This document shows, in pieces, positions 61,201 to 64,000 of a stretch of DNA of 64,000 bases. The translations under genes were made by a program, and so were the position numbers. The stretch lies in assembly GCA_964605235.1 (NCBI GenBank), contig CAZSBB010000017.1, forward strand, positions 1 through 64,000, written 5' to 3'. A model generated the notes under the pieces. That model was not told the DNA's origin and made no database searches. It saw only the letters and a list, made by a program, of their open reading frames with translations. Each line of letters begins with the position of its first letter. Within the stretch, counting starts at the first letter, position 1. Origin of the DNA: CAZSBB01 sp964605235. GTDB taxonomy: Bacteria; Planctomycetota; Phycisphaerae; Phycisphaerales; Phycisphaeraceae.

Positions 61201-61588
61201 CAACAACGCCATCCTGCTGGTGCACCAGTCGCTCAACTACATGCGCGGCATCGCCGAGACGGCGCTGGAAAAAGCCGAACCCATGCCGCCCATCGAAGCC
61301 ATTCGCCAGACCGTGCGCACCCGCATCCGTCCCATCTTCATGACCACCCTGACCAGCGTGTTTGGCATGCTGCCCCTGGTGCTCATGCCCGGCTCCGGCA
61401 GCGAACTCTACCGCGGCCTGGGCAGCGTGGTCGTCGGCGGGCTGATCGTGTCCACCGTCTTCACCCTGGTGCTGGTCCCCTTGGTCTTCGCGGCGGCTAT
61501 CGGCGCCAAACGCTGGTTCGTCGCCCGCACCAGTTGGGAAGCCACCGAGTTCCCCGACCTGCTGCCCGAGGGCAAACCTTCCGCCTGA
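58229..61588 (+). CDS. RND multidrug efflux permease (AcrB/MdtB-type)
   Basis: The 1119-residue inner membrane pump. Twelve membrane segments are expected; visible landmarks are the N-terminal helix VTVGVMLTILFGFLSLLAIPVQL, PDVDRPIITVETAWTGRSPEEVE, and TM4 AVGMVVDNAIVVLEN (one charged Asp, then Asn where AcrB has a second Asp). The second half starts near residue 530 and contains TM10 VILIGVVVNNAILLVH. Two large periplasmic loops hold the porter domains. It is co-oriented with the adaptor gene, so the pair forms an export pump of unknown substrate. The length exceeds the about 1050 of AcrB. Confidence 0.9.
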   Translation: MDYIQYSISNPVKVTVGVMLTILFGFLSLLAIPVQLVPDVDRPIITVETAWTGRSPEEVEREIIEEQEDKLRGLSNLKKMVATASQGSGNIELEFYIGTSMTRALQEVSDKLREVPNYPDDVDEPVIAAADTASENAIAWIILDAQDPTFDPQTLFDFADKRIKPYLERVSGLSRINIYGGREREVQIRIDPHRLAQQGITFNRLVEALRTTNVNVSAGDLADGKYDVRVRSVGQYENLEDIRETVIADAQGGPVRVKDLGDVVLTFEKRRSFVRANGRNALAINAIRETGANVMSVMEELRQRIDYVNEKILPSYEGDRHQIRLRQVYDETGYISAAIGLVQNNLIIGGSLAGLVLIFFLRTVRPTVVISLSIPISVIGTFVAMTAFGRNINVISLAGLSFAVGMVVDNAIVVLENIDRHLNMGQSPKHAAYYATKEVWGAIIASTGTTLAVFVPVLFVEEEAGQLFRDITLAICAAVSLSLIVAVTVIPTACAHWLRPRRKREHHTRLYTLLHSLFGLAPLLNWFINKFANGVAFLCTTAFTARVGRWALIMFFTLGSLLGARALYPPTTYLPSGNKNLIFGIMLTPPAYNLAQNEFIGERIEAGVKPYWEAPDNATATAIAPVVNHYTGQEYPQVPAIDSYFFVSFGGTIFMGCSSKDSELVAPLGTVLSNSMSSIPGSFGFAQQASIFGRGIGGSNSVDVEISSNDLNQLRRSAGAFYMQLAQQFGFQMVRPTPLNFNLAGPEIRVLPDYVKASELGINMSNLGSAVASVVDGTIIGDYRYEGESIDLRLIRHPSVPLAPDLLPMVPMAYTDRNGHSGIIPLSSVAKLVTTDSPQQILRIEQLRSIRFQVTAPPEVPLEQAAQTIDDLEHNLRQQGQLPPDIEVNQAGTADSLVQVRRTMLGEWQGPNMQSFISIGTSRLFLALLITYLLMAALFESFLYPFVILFSVPLATVGGFMGLALIRLLDPLQQLDMLTMLGFVILIGVVVNNAILLVHQSLNYMRGIAETALEKAEPMPPIEAIRQTVRTRIRPIFMTTLTSVFGMLPLVLMPGSGSELYRGLGSVVVGGLIVSTVFTLVLVPLVFAAAIGAKRWFVARTSWEATEFPDLLPEGKPSA

Positions 61589-61916
61589 ACGCTGGCTGAG
61601 TTTGCCTGTACCCAGGGAGAGTGGAACCCGCAAACAGCTTGGGACTGGGGTGTTTACGTTCGTAGCCGGGCGATCTGCCTGAACCAGGTTCTCCAGATTG
61701 CCCCTTCGACAGACGTGGTGTACGTTCGCGCATGAAATGCGGACAGCTATCGGTCCTGCCGTGTCCCCAATGCTTCATTTTCCAAGGGATTGGGGGCGGT
61801 TTAATTCGAATTTTTTTCCCAGTCGTGCCGATGAATGGACAGAAGGGGAATGCGGGAAACGCGGCTTGAGCCGATTCACCGGCTGCCCCGCCCCGCCCAA
61901 GCGTGAGGAGCCAGCC
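61589..61916. other. Intergenic region after the efflux operon
   Basis: No plausible gene in 328 bp. A weak inverted repeat CCCCAAT (61765-61771) and ATTGGGG (61789-61795) is followed after about 13 bp by TTTTTTT, a possible terminator; AATTCGAATT (61803-61812) is a palindrome just downstream. Confidence 0.5.
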
Positions 61917-62375
61917 ATGCCCAGCCGCCACGCCGCCACCGTCGCCCGCACGCACGATCATGATGATGGACGCAAGTTTTTCACCATCGACGAAGCCAAC
62001 CGCGCGCTGGTGTACCTGACCCCTGTCACCCGCGATCTGATGACCTGCTACGTCCGCGTGGTCGACATTCGCCGCCGCATCGAACACCCCGGAGCCGACG
62101 ACAGCCGCGAACATCTTGAAGCCGAGTACGAAACCGCGATGGATCAACTGAGCGACCTGGTCGACGAGTTGCACCACGTCGGCGTCGAGCTCAAGGATTT
62201 CGAGCGTGGTTTGATCGACTTCCCCGCCCAGCACAGCGGCCGGGATATCTTCTATTCCTGGGAATTCGGCGAGCAAATCGTCCAGACCTGGCACGAAGTC
62301 GACGCGCCCTTCGGCGTCCGGCAGGAACTCAAAACCCTGCTCCCCCGCGCCAAAGCCCGCGATCGCGCCGCCTGA
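61917..62375 (+). CDS. DUF2203-family protein
   Basis: A 152-residue protein of unknown function. KFFTIDEANRALVYLTPVTRDLM at the start and DLVDELHHVGVELKDFERGLIDFPAQ followed by SWEFGEQIVQTWHEVD are the diagnostic blocks of DUF2203, found in many bacteria and archaea. ATG 61917 has GAGGAG six bases upstream; the frame is open further without similarity. It is monocistronic with a strong terminator. No clue to its role can be seen from its neighbours. Confidence 0.88.
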   Translation: MPSRHAATVARTHDHDDGRKFFTIDEANRALVYLTPVTRDLMTCYVRVVDIRRRIEHPGADDSREHLEAEYETAMDQLSDLVDELHHVGVELKDFERGLIDFPAQHSGRDIFYSWEFGEQIVQTWHEVDAPFGVRQELKTLLPRAKARDRAA

Positions 62376-62422
62376 TCACCACCCCGGCGAATCCGGGAAA
62401 CCAGCTTCAAGCGACCCACCCG

Positions 62423-62451
62423 CAGCACGTCATCGACGTGCTGTTTTTTTT
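62423..62451 (+). terminator. Rho-independent terminator after the DUF2203 gene
   Basis: CAGCACGTC / GACGTGCTG (62423-62431 and 62435-62443), a 9-bp stem with a 3-nt loop, is followed by eight T residues. It is 48 bp past the stop. Confidence 0.92.
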
Positions 62452-62531
62452 GTAGGTCCGGGCTCGCCCGGACAGGTATTGGTGGAGGCAAACGGATTTG
62501 CCCAGCAGTGTCCCGACGAGCCCGGACCTAC
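62452..62531. repeat. REP-like bipartite palindrome after the DUF2203 gene
   Basis: GTAGGTCCGGGCTCG (62452-62466) and its perfect inverse CGAGCCCGGACCTAC (62517-62531) enclose an inner hairpin (GGCAAA-CGGA-TTTGCC, 62487-62502). The 5' GTAG and the GC-hairpin structure resemble REP/BIME elements. It abuts the stop of kbl at 62536. Confidence 0.75.
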
Positions 62532-62535
62532 CGGC

Positions 62536-63708
62536 TCACAGTTTGGCGAATGCCTCCAGCGCCCGCTCCAGGTGTTCGTCTTCCAAAGCCGCCGACACCT
62601 GCACGCGCAGCCGGGCCTGGCCCTCGGGCACCACCGGGAAGCCAAACCCGACCACCCACACGCCCAGTTCCAATAACCGCTGGCTCTGGGCGATCGCGGC
62701 CGCGGTTTCCCCGATGATGATCGGAATGATCGCGGTGGGTGAATCCGTGCATTCAAAACCCAGCCGGCGCAGCCCCGTGCGCAGCTTGGTCACATTGCTG
62801 TGCAGCTTGCGGACGCGCTGCGGCTCACGATCGAGCACTTCGATCGCCTTGCGGGCGCTGCACGCCACCGTCACCGGCAAAGCATTGGAAAACAGCGATG
62901 GACGCGAGCGCTGAATCAGCAGGTCGATCACCTGCTGGCTGCCCGCCACGTAGCCGCCGGCCGCGCCGCCCAGGGCTTTGCCCAGCGTGCCGGTGAGAAT
63001 GTCCACTTCGCCCAGCACCCCCGCCAGCTCCGGCGTGCCGCGACCCGTCGCGCCCAGCACGCCCGTGCCGTGGGAGTCGTCGACGATCAGCATCGCGTCA
63101 TACTTTCGCGCCAGGGCAACCAGAGACTTGAGATCCGCCAGATCGCCTTCCATGCTGAACACACCGTCGGTGATGATCCACCGGCAGCGTTTGTCGCGGT
63201 GGGCTTTGAGCTTGTCTTCCAACTGCGCCAGATCGTTGTGCGGGTAAATCTCGCGCTCGACCTTGCGGGTCAAACGGCACCCGTCGATCAGGCTCGCATG
63301 GTTGAGGCTGTCGGAGAGGATGACATCGCCTTCCTGGGTCACGGTGGGAATCAGCGCTTCGTTGGCGCACCAGCAGCTCACATAGCTGAGCGCTGCGGGG
63401 GTATGCACGAAGCGGGCGATGGTCTGCTCCAGTTCGCGGTGGGCATCGAACGTGCCGCAGATGAAGCGCACCGAGGCAGTCCCCGCGCCGTACTTGCGCA
63501 GGCCTTCGACGCCGGCCGCCATCACTTCCGGGTGATCCGCGAGCCCCAGGTAGTTGTTGGAGCAGAGCACGATCACCTCGCCGCGCCCTTCCAGATGGAC
63601 GGTCGGGCCCATGGGGGTGGTGAGGTATTGCAGGCGTTTGGTCTGGCCCTGCTTTTCGATCTGGGCGAGCAGGTCAGCGGTTTGCTGTGCGAAGGCGGTG
63701 CAGGGCAT
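62536..63708 (-). CDS. kbl: Glycine C-acetyltransferase (2-amino-3-ketobutyrate CoA ligase)
   Basis: Cleaves 2-amino-3-ketobutyrate with CoA to glycine and acetyl-CoA in threonine degradation. The 390-residue PLP enzyme of the alpha-oxoamine synthase family has VLCSNNYLGLADHPEV near residue 47, SLNHASLIDG, the Asp in VDDSHGTGVLG and Lys in GTLGKALGGAAGG (about 240). The alternative, 8-amino-7-oxononanoate synthase, is disfavoured because the next gene upstream, one base away on the same strand, is the threonine dehydrogenase gene. Start 63708. It is followed by a REP-like repeat and convergent with the DUF2203 gene. Confidence 0.9.
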   Translation of the reverse strand: MPCTAFAQQTADLLAQIEKQGQTKRLQYLTTPMGPTVHLEGRGEVIVLCSNNYLGLADHPEVMAAGVEGLRKYGAGTASVRFICGTFDAHRELEQTIARFVHTPAALSYVSCWCANEALIPTVTQEGDVILSDSLNHASLIDGCRLTRKVEREIYPHNDLAQLEDKLKAHRDKRCRWIITDGVFSMEGDLADLKSLVALARKYDAMLIVDDSHGTGVLGATGRGTPELAGVLGEVDILTGTLGKALGGAAGGYVAGSQQVIDLLIQRSRPSLFSNALPVTVACSARKAIEVLDREPQRVRKLHSNVTKLRTGLRRLGFECTDSPTAIIPIIIGETAAAIAQSQRLLELGVWVVGFGFPVVPEGQARLRVQVSAALEDEHLERALEAFAKL

Positions 63709-63709
63709 G

Positions 63710-64000
63710 TCAGTTTTTCTCCTGGGGCATCCGGAGAACGACCTTGATGGCGTCGCCGGTCTGCATGAGTTTGAAGCCTTGTTCCCAGTCGGGCAGGTCG
63801 AACTGGTGGGTGATGATGGGGTCGAGGTTGATGCGTTTAGACAGCAGGAAGCTTTCGACCTGGTACCAGGTTTCGTACATCCGCCGGCCGTTGATGCCCA
63901 GGACGGTGGCGCCCTTGAAGATGATGTCGTTGGGCAGGTCGAGTTCGACCGGGCGTGACGGCAGACCCAGCAGCGCCGCGGTGCCGCCGTTGCGCAAGGC
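63710..64000 (-). CDS. tdh: L-threonine 3-dehydrogenase, C-terminal part (cut by window edge)
   Basis: The last 96 codons of a medium-chain dehydrogenase, reading from outside the right edge. NDIIFKGATVLGINGRRMYETWYQVESFL and the C-terminal GFKLMQTGDAIKVVL match threonine dehydrogenase. It would oxidise L-threonine to 2-amino-3-ketobutyrate, the substrate of the neighbouring kbl product. One base separates its stop from the kbl start, so the two form a tdh-kbl operon. Zinc-binding residues lie outside the window. The frame remains open to the last base. Confidence 0.88.
   Translation of the reverse strand, partial: ALRNGGTAALLGLPSRPVELDLPNDIIFKGATVLGINGRRMYETWYQVESFLLSKRINLDPIITHQFDLPDWEQGFKLMQTGDAIKVVLRMPQEKN

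Noticed and set aside
59507..61633. A 700-codon minus-strand frame opposite the RND permease.
   Set aside because: The permease carries transmembrane and signature motifs; the other strand does not.
62536..63708. 8-amino-7-oxononanoate synthase (bioF).
   Set aside because: The gene follows threonine dehydrogenase with one base between, the tdh-kbl operon, and no biotin gene is near.

Overview
The window looks like a piece of a GC-rich planctomycete chromosome, most likely class Phycisphaerae. That placement is inferred from gene content: a type IV pilin-like protein with the GFTLIELLVVISIIALL leader typical of Planctomycetota and relatives, a XylR-like regulator that pairs a LacI-type sensor with an AraC HTH, many Gfo/Idh/MocA oxidoreductases and sugar-phosphate isomerase/epimerase (TIM-barrel) genes, a sulfatase-fold enzyme and a sulfotransferase. 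No rRNA, phage, complete insertion sequence or CRISPR array was seen.

Left part (1-22 kb), mostly housekeeping: rpmB, dnaG and the main sigma factor rpoD on the plus strand; an FGGY sugar kinase; a LysM lipoprotein; a small acyl carrier protein/dehydratase cluster; a TrkH/KtrB-like K+ transporter whose leader carries a c-di-AMP (ydaO-yuaA class) riboswitch; a response regulator with an N-terminal HTH; moaD and an Rrf2 regulator. A minus-strand run metK, ptsI, rne/rng, dxr, rseP follows, then tRNA-Asp(GUC).

Middle part (22-44.5 kb), a carbohydrate-catabolism island: a BNR sialidase-like protein, the pilin-like protein, the XylR-type regulator, an alginate lyase-like protein and an SGNH hydrolase on the minus strand; then a six-gene plus-strand operon with overlapping start/stop codons (HUMPS-family aldolase/decarboxylase, zinc-type dehydrogenase, isomerase, SDR, isomerase, GntR/FCD regulator); then two AraC-regulated groups with four Gfo/Idh enzymes, two isomerases, a sulfatase-fold hydrolase lacking the formylglycine Cys, a sulfotransferase and L-rhamnose mutarotase. 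The enzymes suggest oxidation, epimerisation and cleavage of a modified sugar or uronate, but the substrate cannot be read from sequence. No transporter gene lies in this island.

Right part (44.5-64 kb): rlmN (apparently leaderless), an aldehyde dehydrogenase, a D-threonine-aldolase/D-serine-dehydratase-like enzyme, a class I glutamine amidotransferase, an AlkA-like DNA glycosylase, an RluA-type pseudouridine synthase overlapping a double-length amidohydrolase, recN, a bifunctional-nuclease protein, a xylose isomerase, an RND efflux adaptor plus permease, a DUF2203 protein, and kbl with the 3' end of tdh (threonine degradation). Several REP-like palindromes lie between genes in this part.
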